From the NCBI GenBank assembly GCA_040382935.1, contig JBEIEP010000003.1:62001-126000 (forward strand): a stretch of DNA of 64,000 bases, written 5' to 3'. The notes beneath the pieces were generated by a model. It worked only from the letters and a program-made list of their open reading frames with translations. It was not told where the DNA came from and did not search any database. This document shows, piece after piece, positions 1-8,249 of the stretch. Every line of letters starts with the position of its first letter. Within the stretch, counting starts at the first letter, position 1. Origin of the DNA: JALQUL01 sp040382935 (lineage in GTDB: Bacteria; Pseudomonadota; Gammaproteobacteria; Burkholderiales; Burkholderiaceae_C). Made by a program: the position numbers and the translations under genes.

Positions 1-389
1 GCTTGGGCCTTAACGCAAGGGCCGCGCTGATTACCCGGGGGTTGGCAGAAATCACCCGCTTGGGCGTGGCGTTGGGCGGCTTGGCCGACACCTTCATGGG
101 CTTGAGCGGCTTAGGTGATCTGGTATTGACCGCAACAGGGCATTTGAGCCGCAACCGTCAGGTCGGTTTGTTGTTGGCACAGGGCCAAAGCCTAGAGGCG
201 GCTGTGGCCTCGTTGGGGCATGTGGCCGAGGGAGTCAACAGCGCACGCACCGTGTTGGCCCGCGCTAAGGCACTGCACGTTGAAATGCCCATCACCGCCA
301 GCGTGGTGGCCGTTTTGGATGGCAGGCTTTCGCCCCAGCAGGCCGTGGCTGACCTCATGGGCCGTGAGCCAGTGGCAGAAACGGACTAA
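1..389 (+). CDS. gpsA: NAD(P)-dependent glycerol-3-phosphate dehydrogenase, C-terminal part
   Basis: This is the last 128 or so codons of a gene that begins before the window. GpsA reduces dihydroxyacetone phosphate to sn-glycerol-3-phosphate in the cytosol, the first step toward phospholipids. The recognisable signatures of its helical C-terminal domain are GLGDLVLTATG, followed by SRNRQVG and then AEGVNSARTV, in the order and spacing usual for the family. The frame is open from base 3 with no stop upstream, so the true start is outside. The next gene, scpA, is convergent and ends 9 bases downstream. Nothing is odd apart from the window truncation. Confidence 0.93.
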   Translation, partial: LGLNARAALITRGLAEITRLGVALGGLADTFMGLSGLGDLVLTATGHLSRNRQVGLLLAQGQSLEAAVASLGHVAEGVNSARTVLARAKALHVEMPITASVVAVLDGRLSPQQAVADLMGREPVAETD

Positions 390-398
390 GCGTGCAGA

Positions 399-1250
399 CT
401 AGCTCGGCGTATAGGCCAAGCGCACGTAAATGGGCGCAAAAGCCTCGCCCTGGGTGATTTCAATCAAGGTTTCTTTGGCCAGTTCCAGCATCGCGATAAA
501 GGTCACCACCATCACGGGCAGGCCGCGGGCAGGTTCAAACAAATCCTGAAACTCAACGAAACGGCGGTTTTGTAGGTGTTTGAGCACAATGCTCATGTGC
601 TCACGCACCGACAGTTGTTCACGGGTAATGTGGTGATGGGCACTCAGTTTGGCACGGCGCAGCAGATCGGCCCAGGCCTGGCGCAAATCCGCAACGTCTA
701 CCTCGGGCAGGCGGGGCATGGATTGTTCAATCATCACCTGGGCACGTAAAAAATCACGGCCCAGTTGAGGTAACTCGTCTATTTGACGGGCCGCCAACTT
801 GATTCGTTCGTACTCAATCAAACGCCGTACGAGTTCGGCCCGTGGGTCTTCAGCTTCTTCGCCTGGCCGCACGGCCTTGGGTGGCAGCAGCATGCGTGAT
901 TTGATTTCAATCAGCATGGCGGCCATTAAAAGGTACTCGGCGGCCAGCTCCAGGTTGTGGTTACGAATTTCATCCACATACGTCAGGTATTGGCGCGTAA
1001 GCCCCGCCATGGGGATGTCCAAAATATTGAAGTTTTGCTTGCGGATCAGGTACAGCAGCAAGTCCAACGGCCCCTCGAAGGCGTCTAAAAAAATCTCTAG
1101 CGCATCGGGTGGAATGTACAAATCGCTGGGCAGGGCAAACAGGGGTTCGCCATACAGCCTGGCCAACGCCACATGGTCGACCACCTGGGGGTCGGCGTTT
1201 GCTACGGGGGCATCGCCCACCGCTTGCAAGGGGTTGTCAGGTGTCATCAC
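399..1250 (-). CDS. scpA: segregation and condensation protein A (ScpA)
   Basis: ScpA is the kleisin subunit that bridges SMC heads in the bacterial condensin. The 283-residue protein has the typical N-terminal stretch LDAFEGPLDLLLYLIRKQ, then ILDIPMAGLTRQYL and EYLLMAAMLIEIKSRMLLPP. It ends in a winged-helix-like segment, SIVLKHLQNRRFVEFQDLF. Length and motif order match betaproteobacterial ScpA, which often carries a 40-50 residue N-terminal extension as here. A GTG at 1250 is directly followed by an ATG at 1247, and either could be the start. The upstream DUF3460 gene on the same strand is probably co-transcribed. No scpB is visible nearby. Confidence 0.93.
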   Translation of the reverse strand: MMTPDNPLQAVGDAPVANADPQVVDHVALARLYGEPLFALPSDLYIPPDALEIFLDAFEGPLDLLLYLIRKQNFNILDIPMAGLTRQYLTYVDEIRNHNLELAAEYLLMAAMLIEIKSRMLLPPKAVRPGEEAEDPRAELVRRLIEYERIKLAARQIDELPQLGRDFLRAQVMIEQSMPRLPEVDVADLRQAWADLLRRAKLSAHHHITREQLSVREHMSIVLKHLQNRRFVEFQDLFEPARGLPVMVVTFIAMLELAKETLIEITQGEAFAPIYVRLAYTPS

Positions 1251-1286
1251 AAAGCCTGCCGCATGCCAAGGCGCAACGCGGGTTGC

Positions 1287-1487
1287 TTACTTGGTCTGGT
1301 ACACGTAGGCAGCCTGCGGCACCTTGGCCTCTTGGGCCTGGCGCTGGCTGTCTGCGTCAATGGTTTTGTCCCACAGGCGCGCGCGACCCTCCAATTGGCT
1401 GGCTTCCAGTTCAGGATTTTTTTGCTTGAGCCCATTGATAAACAAGGTGGCGTCGGACTGGTAATGGGGGCGTTGGAATAGGTTCAT
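1287..1487 (-). CDS. DUF3460 family small protein
   Basis: A 66-residue soluble protein that resembles the DUF3460 family, common in Burkholderiales and often found just upstream of scpA as it is here. It starts MNLFQRPHYQSDATLFI and contains an ELEASQLEGRARLWDK segment, both typical of the family as I remember it. It is charged, has no signal peptide or membrane segment, and its function is unknown. The gap to scpA is 36 bases and the strand is shared, so joint transcription is likely. Confidence 0.8.
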   Translation of the reverse strand: MNLFQRPHYQSDATLFINGLKQKNPELEASQLEGRARLWDKTIDADSQRQAQEAKVPQAAYVYQTK

Positions 1488-1532
1488 GGGCTGATTTTAG
1501 GTGACAAAACGGGATGCCGCTCTAGATAGCGC

Positions 1533-2834
1533 TCAACCCGCAATGCTCTCTGCGGTAAGTGTCTGGTAAAGCATTCCCAAATCCTTTGTATTGATGCGAA
1601 ATTGGCTTCTGGCTTTAACCCTTGATTGCGGTGTCATGGCATTCGTAACTTTAGAACCCGGATCAAAAATGATGGCACCAGCGCAAAGAGCATTCAGGTA
1701 TTTGTTGAAGTCTGTGTGTTCACCCATCAACACGGGTGTGTGGTAGCGGTAGGCGGGTGGGGACTTTTGTGGTGTGTAGCGCACATAAGCTGCGAACGCG
1801 TGCTTGCGGTTCCAGTGCGTCAACAATTGCGCAAATGCCCATGAGGCCGCTTCGTTGCCAGCTGAATCCACAAGCCTAACTGCACCACTTACATCCAGCG
1901 ATTGTGGGTTTAATGGGTCAAATCCAGCCACTTGCAGAGTCATACCGGTTTTTTGGCATGGCACCCCAACTTTGTGACCGCCGGTGAAGTACATACCTCC
2001 GCTAGCCACCGCATGGCCGTACCGCTCTACAAACTCCTTAGCGCCACGTTCGCCGTAAAACCCGCCGTTGGGTTCGGGAGTCATTAGAGTAACGCGGTTT
2101 GAGCTGTGGCCCTTGATTTCCCATCCCAGATAATCTGGTTCAGATCTTCCGTTGGGTGTGATGCCTAACAATGCTTCAAGCGTGTACCCACCGCCATTTT
2201 TGGCGAGATAGGGAATGACAACTCCTAGATTGTTTCTCCGACATGACGCGTGAAACCCACCGGCATAAACATACCTAAGTGCCTCTAACACGCTTGCTTT
2301 GTTTTGAGCCGATCCAACAGGCAAGGTCAGTTCTAGAAAAAGTCCAGCCGGCGGAACGTCGGCAAATTTCTCCAAAAGTTCATGTGCCAGCGGCGAGTTT
2401 TCAGGTGCTAAGTGGGCGAGTGTGCGCCCGTCGCCTGTTGTTCCAAAAACCAGCACCCGTCCGTCAGTGCCGCGCCTTTGCGCCCGTGGTATTTGTTGCA
2501 AATGTTCCGACGGTGCCGTTACACAGTCACGCAGGAAACCAGAAAGCCTTACTTCGGGGTAGGCAGGATAAAAGATAAGCTGGGCACCCGGGGCCTTTGC
2601 TATCGTGTCGGAATCGACCCAATAGTACTCAAGCGCGGCTTTGAAATTTGGCTCTTTGAGTTCGGGGAATGCTTTGATTTCTCCGTGCGCGAAAAACGAC
2701 AACACCTCGAAATTACTCCCCAAATATATCTGCTGTTTTGAATTGTCGTTTTCGGCAAGGCGTTTGCAAAAAATGCGCTGGGCACCAAGATGCGTCAATC
2801 GTTCGATTAGTTGTGTGGCATTTTGGAATGTCAT
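1533..2834 (-). CDS. type II restriction endonuclease, MvaI/BcnI-like fold
   Basis: The 433-residue protein carries a D-X4-E-X-K catalytic motif in PDYLGWEIKG (Asp234, Glu239, Lys241 by my count), the arrangement used by MvaI and BcnI. Around it are GGGYTLEALLGI before and HSSNRVTLMTPEPNGG after, which also recall that family. Known members cut CCWGG or CCSGG. The protein is longer than MvaI or BcnI by some 180 residues. The extra part is mostly N-terminal (residues 1-190) and may be an accessory DNA-binding or regulatory domain. The gene lies 80 bases downstream of the methyltransferase on the same strand, as expected for a restriction-modification pair. AT content is higher than in flanking genes, which suggests acquisition. 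Confidence 0.82.
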   Translation of the reverse strand: MTFQNATQLIERLTHLGAQRIFCKRLAENDNSKQQIYLGSNFEVLSFFAHGEIKAFPELKEPNFKAALEYYWVDSDTIAKAPGAQLIFYPAYPEVRLSGFLRDCVTAPSEHLQQIPRAQRRGTDGRVLVFGTTGDGRTLAHLAPENSPLAHELLEKFADVPPAGLFLELTLPVGSAQNKASVLEALRYVYAGGFHASCRRNNLGVVIPYLAKNGGGYTLEALLGITPNGRSEPDYLGWEIKGHSSNRVTLMTPEPNGGFYGERGAKEFVERYGHAVASGGMYFTGGHKVGVPCQKTGMTLQVAGFDPLNPQSLDVSGAVRLVDSAGNEAASWAFAQLLTHWNRKHAFAAYVRYTPQKSPPAYRYHTPVLMGEHTDFNKYLNALCAGAIIFDPGSKVTNAMTPQSRVKARSQFRINTKDLGMLYQTLTAESIAG

Positions 2835-2914
2835 GGCCTTTGCCCATTGGAATTTAGAACCAGCCTAGTTGGCCGTCGGCAGGGTACTGAAGTTGAATGA
2901 TTGGTTCCAAAAAG

Positions 2915-4195
2915 TTAAGCGGCAATCCGCCCGAGATCTCGATCACTTGGAGCTGATTCGACAATGAACGGTTGTAGAGCAACTGCAACCGCCTGCATGA
3001 CAGGGACAACAACAGAGTTTCCAAACTGCTTATATGCCCGCGTGTCCGATACTGGAATTTTGAACGAATCAGGGAAACCCATCAGCCGCGCACATTCACG
3101 TGGCGTGAGTCGACGCGGATTCTTTTTGGTGCCCTGACTCAGCAGGATTTCCGACCCATCTTTGTAGTAGCGAGCCGAGAGTGTTCGCGTCACGCTCTCG
3201 GGGGTCACCAGTCCGAAACCAAAACCATTGCCAGCAGCCGCGTGTTTTTTCTTGTAGTTTTGCAGGTACTGCCATAGGTTGTCTGTCAGGGTGTATTTGT
3301 CCAATACTTTGCGTTTTGAATGATCGTAATAATTCATTCCATCCGTGTCTAGGACAGGTTCGCCAGCTTTTTTATGGGTGATTTCTGCAAGTTTGTGCCT
3401 ACCCTTGATTGGCAAATCAACCATATCCCAGTCAAAAACAACAGGTTCCCGAAACCCGACGATGATGATCCGTTCACGATGCTGCGGCACAAAATGGGCA
3501 CCATCGATGACCTTGTGAAAAACTTGGTAACCCAGCTCGTCACGCAAGGTGCGAAGAATCACATCAAACGTGCGGCCTTTATCGTGAGACTGTAAGTTTT
3601 TGACATTTTCCAGCATGAATGCTTTGGGTCGCTTGATTGCAATAATGCGCGCGACGTCAAAAAATAGAGTTCCCTGCGTCTCATCTGCAAAACCGTGAGC
3701 ACGTCCCAGCGCATTTTTTTTCGAGACACCAGCAATCGAAAAAGGCTGACACGGGAACCCCCCTAACAAAACATCATGGTCTGGAATGTCTTCAGCAGGA
3801 ATTTTGGTAATGTCACCATTGATTGGGTGCTGACCACCAAAATTGGCCATGTAAGTTCGCTGGGCATAACTGTCCCATTCACTGGTGAAAACGCATTCCC
3901 CGCCAATGGATTCAAACGCCAATCGGATCCCGCCGATTCCAGCAAATAAGTCAATGAACTTGAAGTCGGCGTTTGGGTTAACTGCTGGTTGGAACGGTAA
4001 GAGCCGCTGAAGCGCCATACCGACATATTGGGGAGGGTGTGATTCGCCAACTTCCCACCGCCTGACCTGTCGCTCACTAACGCCTAAGTGTTTAGCGATC
4101 GCAGCTTGGGAGTGGTGTTGGCGGGCTGACGCGAGGTATTCCAGCGCGGCAGTGTCATTCACGGTGCTCAATTGGGTACTCATAGTGGCAATCAT
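2915..4195 (-). CDS. DNA (cytosine-5) methyltransferase with N-terminal helix-turn-helix
   Basis: C5 methyltransferase motifs appear in order: FIDLFAGIGGIRLAFE (I, SAM binding), GGFPCQPFSIAG (IV, catalytic Cys), ENVKNL (VI), QHRERIIIVGFR (VIII), RRLTPRECARLMGFP (IX) and QFGNSVVVPV (X). Ahead of motif I is an XRE-like helix-turn-helix, SQAAIAKHLGVSERQVRRWE. This N-terminal regulator layout is known from EcoRII/SsoII-type enzymes, which also repress their own gene. The ATG at 4195 is used here; TTG at 4204 and ATG at 4183 are alternatives. A perfect inverted repeat overlaps the start region (4194-4216). The gene protects host DNA against the endonuclease encoded just downstream. Recognition of a CC(N)GG-type site is an inference. 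Confidence 0.92.
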   Translation of the reverse strand: MIATMSTQLSTVNDTAALEYLASARQHHSQAAIAKHLGVSERQVRRWEVGESHPPQYVGMALQRLLPFQPAVNPNADFKFIDLFAGIGGIRLAFESIGGECVFTSEWDSYAQRTYMANFGGQHPINGDITKIPAEDIPDHDVLLGGFPCQPFSIAGVSKKNALGRAHGFADETQGTLFFDVARIIAIKRPKAFMLENVKNLQSHDKGRTFDVILRTLRDELGYQVFHKVIDGAHFVPQHRERIIIVGFREPVVFDWDMVDLPIKGRHKLAEITHKKAGEPVLDTDGMNYYDHSKRKVLDKYTLTDNLWQYLQNYKKKHAAAGNGFGFGLVTPESVTRTLSARYYKDGSEILLSQGTKKNPRRLTPRECARLMGFPDSFKIPVSDTRAYKQFGNSVVVPVMQAVAVALQPFIVESAPSDRDLGRIAA

Positions 4196-4216
4196 ACCGG
4201 ACAAAATGTCCGGTAT
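4194..4216. promoter_or_regulatory. putative operator of the restriction-modification system
   Basis: A perfect inverted repeat with 10-base arms, ATACCGGACA, three A residues, then TGTCCGGTAT, covers the start of the methyltransferase gene. Its core GGACA-N3-TGTCC resembles, from memory, the operator bound by the helix-turn-helix of M.SsoII. Autorepression by the methyltransferase is the inferred role. A second, weaker repeat (AAATATCCAGTATTT, 4230-4244) lies further upstream. Confidence 0.65.
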
Positions 4217-4273
4217 TCATCCCCCTGATAAATATCCAGTATTTGTGCTTCTTCGCGCTTCCGTGTTGAAAAA

Positions 4274-5953
4274 TCAATCCAATTCACTCGCTAAACAATC
4301 GCACCGCACCGCCTCCAACCGAACAAAACCAGTCCGTTCCAACAACGAATAGGCTTGGGCGGGAACCTTTTGGAGGTACAAAACCCCCTGTTTGCGGTGT
4401 AGAGTCTGCTGTAGTTGCTCCAGCACTTCTAGGCCTGTGGTATCCAGTGCCACTAAATTTTGCAGATCAAGCACCAAGGAAAAGCCATTGGGTGCGGCAT
4501 TGACCAGATCCAATAGGGTGTCCATTTTTGGGGCCGCGCCAAAAAACAAGGAGCCGTGTATGCGGTAGGTGGCCTGCGTAGAGCTTGTGCCTGATGGGCC
4601 TTTGGCATCGGGGTTGGCAATGGGTTCGATCTGAAACAGCGCACTCATGCGTTTGACAAACATCAGGCAGGCCAAGCCTACGCCCACCTCCATTGCCACC
4701 GTCAGATCAAACACCACCGTCAAAACAAAGGTGCTTAAAAACACCAAGCGGTAATGCGAGCTGTAATGGCTCAGCTTAGCAAAATGAGACCATTCGCCCA
4801 TGTTCCAGGCCACAAACAACAAAATGCCCGCCAATACGGCCAGCGGGATATGCAAGGCCAACGGCGCAGCCAGCAAAACAATCACTGCCAGTATCAAGGA
4901 GTGCACCATCCCCGCAACCGGGGAAGTGGCGCCCGCGCGCACATTGGTCACTGTGCGGGCGATGGCACCAGTGGTTGGCATTCCGCCTATTAATGGCACC
5001 AACATGTTCGAGATACCCTGGGCCATCAATTCTTGGTTGGGGTCGTGTTTGGGAAGGCCGCTGAGTTGATCGGCCACACGTGCACACAAAAGGGACGACA
5101 GCGCACCCAGCACCGCCAGCGTCAAGGTAGGGGCCACCAGTTGTTTAATACTGGCCCAGGTCAGGTCGGGCCACACAATGCTTGGCAGGTTGTTATGGAT
5201 ACTGCCAAATCGGCTGCCAATCGTCTCCACCGGCCAGTGCAGGGCATAGGCCACTGCAGAAAGCGTGACCAGAGCCACGACAGGGCCTGGAATTTTTGAG
5301 GTGGCTTTGAGCGCACTGACGGTATCCAGCTTGGCCAATTGCGCTCTAAACCGCGAGTCCATGGCAAACAGGCGGGGCCATAACCAAAGTCCTGCCACGC
5401 ACGCCAGCCCAAGAGCAAAGGCATAGGGGTTGAAGGTCGATCGTGCGGCCCACAGCGCTTCCATTTGATGGAAAAAATCAACCGGTACCGCCTCCAATTG
5501 CAAGCCCAACCAATCACGCAACTGAGACAAAGCAATGAGCACGGCGATGCCATTGGTAAATCCCACAATGACGCTGACCGGCACCAAACGCACCAAGTTG
5601 CCAAGGCCCAAGCCTCCAAGCAAAAATAGGAGCACACCGGAGCAGAAGGTGGCAATCAGCAAGCCGGCCAACCCGTGCTGGGCCACGATGCCCGCCACAA
5701 TCACAATAAACGCACCAGCAGGCCCGCTAATTTGTACCGATGAACCCCCTAAGGCAGCGACTAAAAAGCCCGCCACAATGGCTGTCCACAGGCCTGCCTC
5801 GGGACTTAATCCGCTGGCAATCGCAAAGGCCATGGCTAGGGGCAGCGCCACAATACCCACCGTTGCACCGGCCACCAGATCACGCCCCAAACGGGCAGTT
5901 GTGTAGCCTTTTAAGTCGGCCAACAGGCGGGGTTTAAAAGGGCTTAGTTTCAA
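4274..5953 (-). CDS. SulP family anion transporter with STAS domain
   Basis: A 559-residue inner-membrane transporter of the SulP (SLC26-like) family. The N-terminal two thirds is hydrophobic, with typical segments LVAGATVGIVALPLAMAFAI, GLWTAIVAGFLVAALGGSSV and VIVGFTNGIAVLIALSQL. The C-terminal 110 residues form a STAS domain (RIHGSLFFGAAPKMDTLLDL and later LDLQNLVALDTTGLEVLEQL). Family members carry sulfate, bicarbonate or dicarboxylates, and the substrate cannot be told here. The start is a TTG at 5953, chosen because AAGGAG sits 5-6 bases upstream and the first membrane segment follows at residue 20. It lies 49 bases downstream of metG on the same strand. Confidence 0.9.
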   Translation of the reverse strand: MKLSPFKPRLLADLKGYTTARLGRDLVAGATVGIVALPLAMAFAIASGLSPEAGLWTAIVAGFLVAALGGSSVQISGPAGAFIVIVAGIVAQHGLAGLLIATFCSGVLLFLLGGLGLGNLVRLVPVSVIVGFTNGIAVLIALSQLRDWLGLQLEAVPVDFFHQMEALWAARSTFNPYAFALGLACVAGLWLWPRLFAMDSRFRAQLAKLDTVSALKATSKIPGPVVALVTLSAVAYALHWPVETIGSRFGSIHNNLPSIVWPDLTWASIKQLVAPTLTLAVLGALSSLLCARVADQLSGLPKHDPNQELMAQGISNMLVPLIGGMPTTGAIARTVTNVRAGATSPVAGMVHSLILAVIVLLAAPLALHIPLAVLAGILLFVAWNMGEWSHFAKLSHYSSHYRLVFLSTFVLTVVFDLTVAMEVGVGLACLMFVKRMSALFQIEPIANPDAKGPSGTSSTQATYRIHGSLFFGAAPKMDTLLDLVNAAPNGFSLVLDLQNLVALDTTGLEVLEQLQQTLHRKQGVLYLQKVPAQAYSLLERTGFVRLEAVRCDCLASELD

Positions 5954-6002
5954 TCCGGCTCCTTGTGCTTGTGGTAGTTGCCGGATAAGTCTCTAGCTGG
6001 GA

Positions 6003-8093
6003 TCAGTGAATCCGCATACCGGGCTGGGCACCGGCCACGGGCTCCAGCACATAAATGCCGGGGGTGGATTTTTCGTCGGCGTGGCTGGCCGCCAGCACCA
6101 TGCCTTCGCTGATGCCAAACTTCATTTTGCGTGGCGCTAAATTGGCCACCACCACCGTGTGCTTGCCGATCAAGTCGGCCGGTTGGTACTGGCTGGCGAT
6201 GCCACTAAACACATTGCGCAAACGCCCCTCGCCTACATCAAGCGTTAGCGCCAGTAACTTGGTAGACCCTGCCACGGCTTGGCAGTCCACGATTTTGGCG
6301 ATACGCAGGTCAATCTTGACGAAATCGTCAATACCAATGGTGGGGGCAATGGCCTCGCCACCGGGCAGGGCTGGTGCGGCCTCGGGTGCGGCTTCAGGCT
6401 CTACGGGGGGCATCAAGGCCTCTAGGTGTTTGGCTTCTACGCGCTGCATCAAGTGGGCAAAGGGGCCCAGCACATGGCCAGGCGGCAGTTGCTGATCGGC
6501 ATCGGCAAAAACAAAAGACGGTACTTGCAAAAAGGCCTGGGCAGACTTGGCCAACTGGGGCAATACGGGGGCCAGGTAAATCATCAGCAACCTAAACGCC
6601 TGGATGCTGGTGGTGCAAACGGCGTGCAAGCGTGCCTCTTGCCCTTCTTGCTTGGCCAGCTCCCAGGGTTTGTTGCTGTCCACGTATTCGTTCACACGGT
6701 CGGCTAGGCGCATCACCTCGCGTAGGGTCTTGGCAAACTCGCGCTCCTCATAGCCCTCTAACACTTGGGTCTTGGCCTCTGCAAGGGTGGCCAATAGGGC
6801 TGCCCCCTCCTCATCACAGGTGCCCAAAGCCCCGCCAAAGCGCTTGTGAATAAACCCACTAGAGCGGCTGGCAATGTTGACAAACTTGCCCACCAAATCG
6901 CTGTTGACGCGTAGCAAAAAGTCCTCGCCATTAAAGTCCAAGTCCTCGTTGCGAGAGGTCAATTTGGCGGCAATGTAGTAGCGCAGCCATTCGGGGTTCA
7001 TGCCAATTTTGAGGTAGTGCAGGGGGTCTATCCCAGTGCCCCGGCTCTTGGACATTTTTTCACCGTTTACCGTGAGGTGGCCGTGCACAAACACGCCGGT
7101 GGGCACTTTGCGCCCCGAAAAATGCAGGGTGGCGGGCCAAAACAGGGTATGAAAATACGCAATGTCTTTGCCGATATAGTGGTACTGCTCTACCGCGGGG
7201 TCGTTGATGTAGGCGTTGTAGTCTTGGCCCTGCTTATCCAGCAGGTTTTTGAGCGAGGCCAGGTAGCCAATAGGGGCATCCAACCACACATAAAAATACT
7301 TGCCGGGCGCATCGGGGATCTCAATGCCAAAGTAGGGCGCATCCCTAGAGATGTCCCAGTCACTCAAGCCCCCATTGCCGTTCTCATCCTGGGTAAACCA
7401 CTCTTTGGTTTTATTGAGTACGTCGGTTTGCAAATGCGCCACCACTTTGCCGTCGGCGCGCTGGGTTTGGCCGTTGGTCCATGCCTGCAAAAAGGCTTGG
7501 CAGCGTGGGTCCGACAGCTTGAAAAAATAGTGCTCCGATTGCCTAAGCACCGGGGCAGCACCCGAGAGGGCCGAGTAGGGGTTGATCAAATCCAAGGGGC
7601 CATACACCGCACCACAGACTTCGCAACTGTCGCCGTATTGGTCTTTGGCGTGGCATTTGGGGCACTCGCCCTTAATAAACCGGTCGGGCAAAAACATGGT
7701 CTTTTCGGGGTCATAAAACTGCTCAATCGTCTTGGTGGTAATCAAGTCGTTGGCTTTTAAGTCCCGGTAAATGGCTTGTGCCAGTTGGTGGTTTTCAGGG
7801 CCGTCGGTGCTGTGCCAGTTGTCAAAGGCAATGTGGAAACCGTCTAAGTAGGGTTGGCGGCCCGCGGCAATGTTGGCCACAAACTGCTGGGGGGTAATCC
7901 CGGCTTTTTCAGCGGCAATCATGATGGGTGCGCCGTGGGCATCGTCGGCACACACAAAGTTGACCTCGTGCCCCTGCATGCGCATGGCCCGCACCCACAC
8001 GTCGGCCTGGATGTACTCCATGATGTGGCCAATGTGAAAATTGCCGTTGGCATACGGCAGGGCGGTGGTAACAAACAGGCGGCGTTGGGTCAT
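6003..8093 (-). CDS. metG: methionyl-tRNA synthetase
   Basis: Charges tRNA(Met) with methionine in the cytosol. The 696-residue protein shows the class I signatures YANGNFHIGHIMEY (HIGH, residues 14-27) and GEKMSKSRGTGI (KMSKS). The zinc knuckle cysteines lie in ECPKCHAKDQYGDSCEVCG. The C-terminal OB-fold tRNA-binding domain (from about residue 590) contains DFVKIDLRIAKIVDCQAV. Length matches the dimeric E. coli type. The start ATG at 8093 is supported by the conserved N-terminus MTQRRLFVTTALPYANG. The first 27 bases of this gene plus about 16 bases of its leader are repeated 6.7 kb upstream at 14767-14809. Confidence 0.97.
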   Translation of the reverse strand: MTQRRLFVTTALPYANGNFHIGHIMEYIQADVWVRAMRMQGHEVNFVCADDAHGAPIMIAAEKAGITPQQFVANIAAGRQPYLDGFHIAFDNWHSTDGPENHQLAQAIYRDLKANDLITTKTIEQFYDPEKTMFLPDRFIKGECPKCHAKDQYGDSCEVCGAVYGPLDLINPYSALSGAAPVLRQSEHYFFKLSDPRCQAFLQAWTNGQTQRADGKVVAHLQTDVLNKTKEWFTQDENGNGGLSDWDISRDAPYFGIEIPDAPGKYFYVWLDAPIGYLASLKNLLDKQGQDYNAYINDPAVEQYHYIGKDIAYFHTLFWPATLHFSGRKVPTGVFVHGHLTVNGEKMSKSRGTGIDPLHYLKIGMNPEWLRYYIAAKLTSRNEDLDFNGEDFLLRVNSDLVGKFVNIASRSSGFIHKRFGGALGTCDEEGAALLATLAEAKTQVLEGYEEREFAKTLREVMRLADRVNEYVDSNKPWELAKQEGQEARLHAVCTTSIQAFRLLMIYLAPVLPQLAKSAQAFLQVPSFVFADADQQLPPGHVLGPFAHLMQRVEAKHLEALMPPVEPEAAPEAAPALPGGEAIAPTIGIDDFVKIDLRIAKIVDCQAVAGSTKLLALTLDVGEGRLRNVFSGIASQYQPADLIGKHTVVVANLAPRKMKFGISEGMVLAASHADEKSTPGIYVLEPVAGAQPGMRIH

Positions 8094-8109
8094 GGTAATG
8101 CGGGGTGGG
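8067..8109. repeat. direct repeat copy A: metG start region
   Basis: Forty-three bases spanning the metG start codon and first nine codons match 14767-14809 at 42 positions, in the same orientation. The single mismatch is at 8097. The two copies bracket the RTX cassette. This copy is the one attached to the full-length metG gene. Confidence 0.92.
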
Positions 8110-8207
8110 CCTTAGGCCACACGCGGACAGGGGTAAACAGAGTTCGATTTTAGACCCTTGCTGCGGCAGACAGGTGGATAGCCCCCAAGACCCCCTGAGG
8201 CATGCAC

Positions 8208-8231
8208 GCGGTATCTCTAAGATACTACCGC
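8208..8231. terminator. possible hairpin downstream of the RTX gene
   Basis: GTATCT, a 3-base loop and AGATAC form a perfect short stem, extended imperfectly by GCG/CCGC on the outside. It lies 20-40 bases past the stop codon of the RTX gene. There is no run of T, so termination activity is uncertain. Confidence 0.3.
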
Positions 8232-8249
8232 TGGGTCTAGTTCCGAAAG

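Noticed and set aside
7017..7760. 247-codon open frame on the plus strand
   Set aside because: Antisense to metG, whose protein is fully recognisable on the other strand; no ribosome site or family match.
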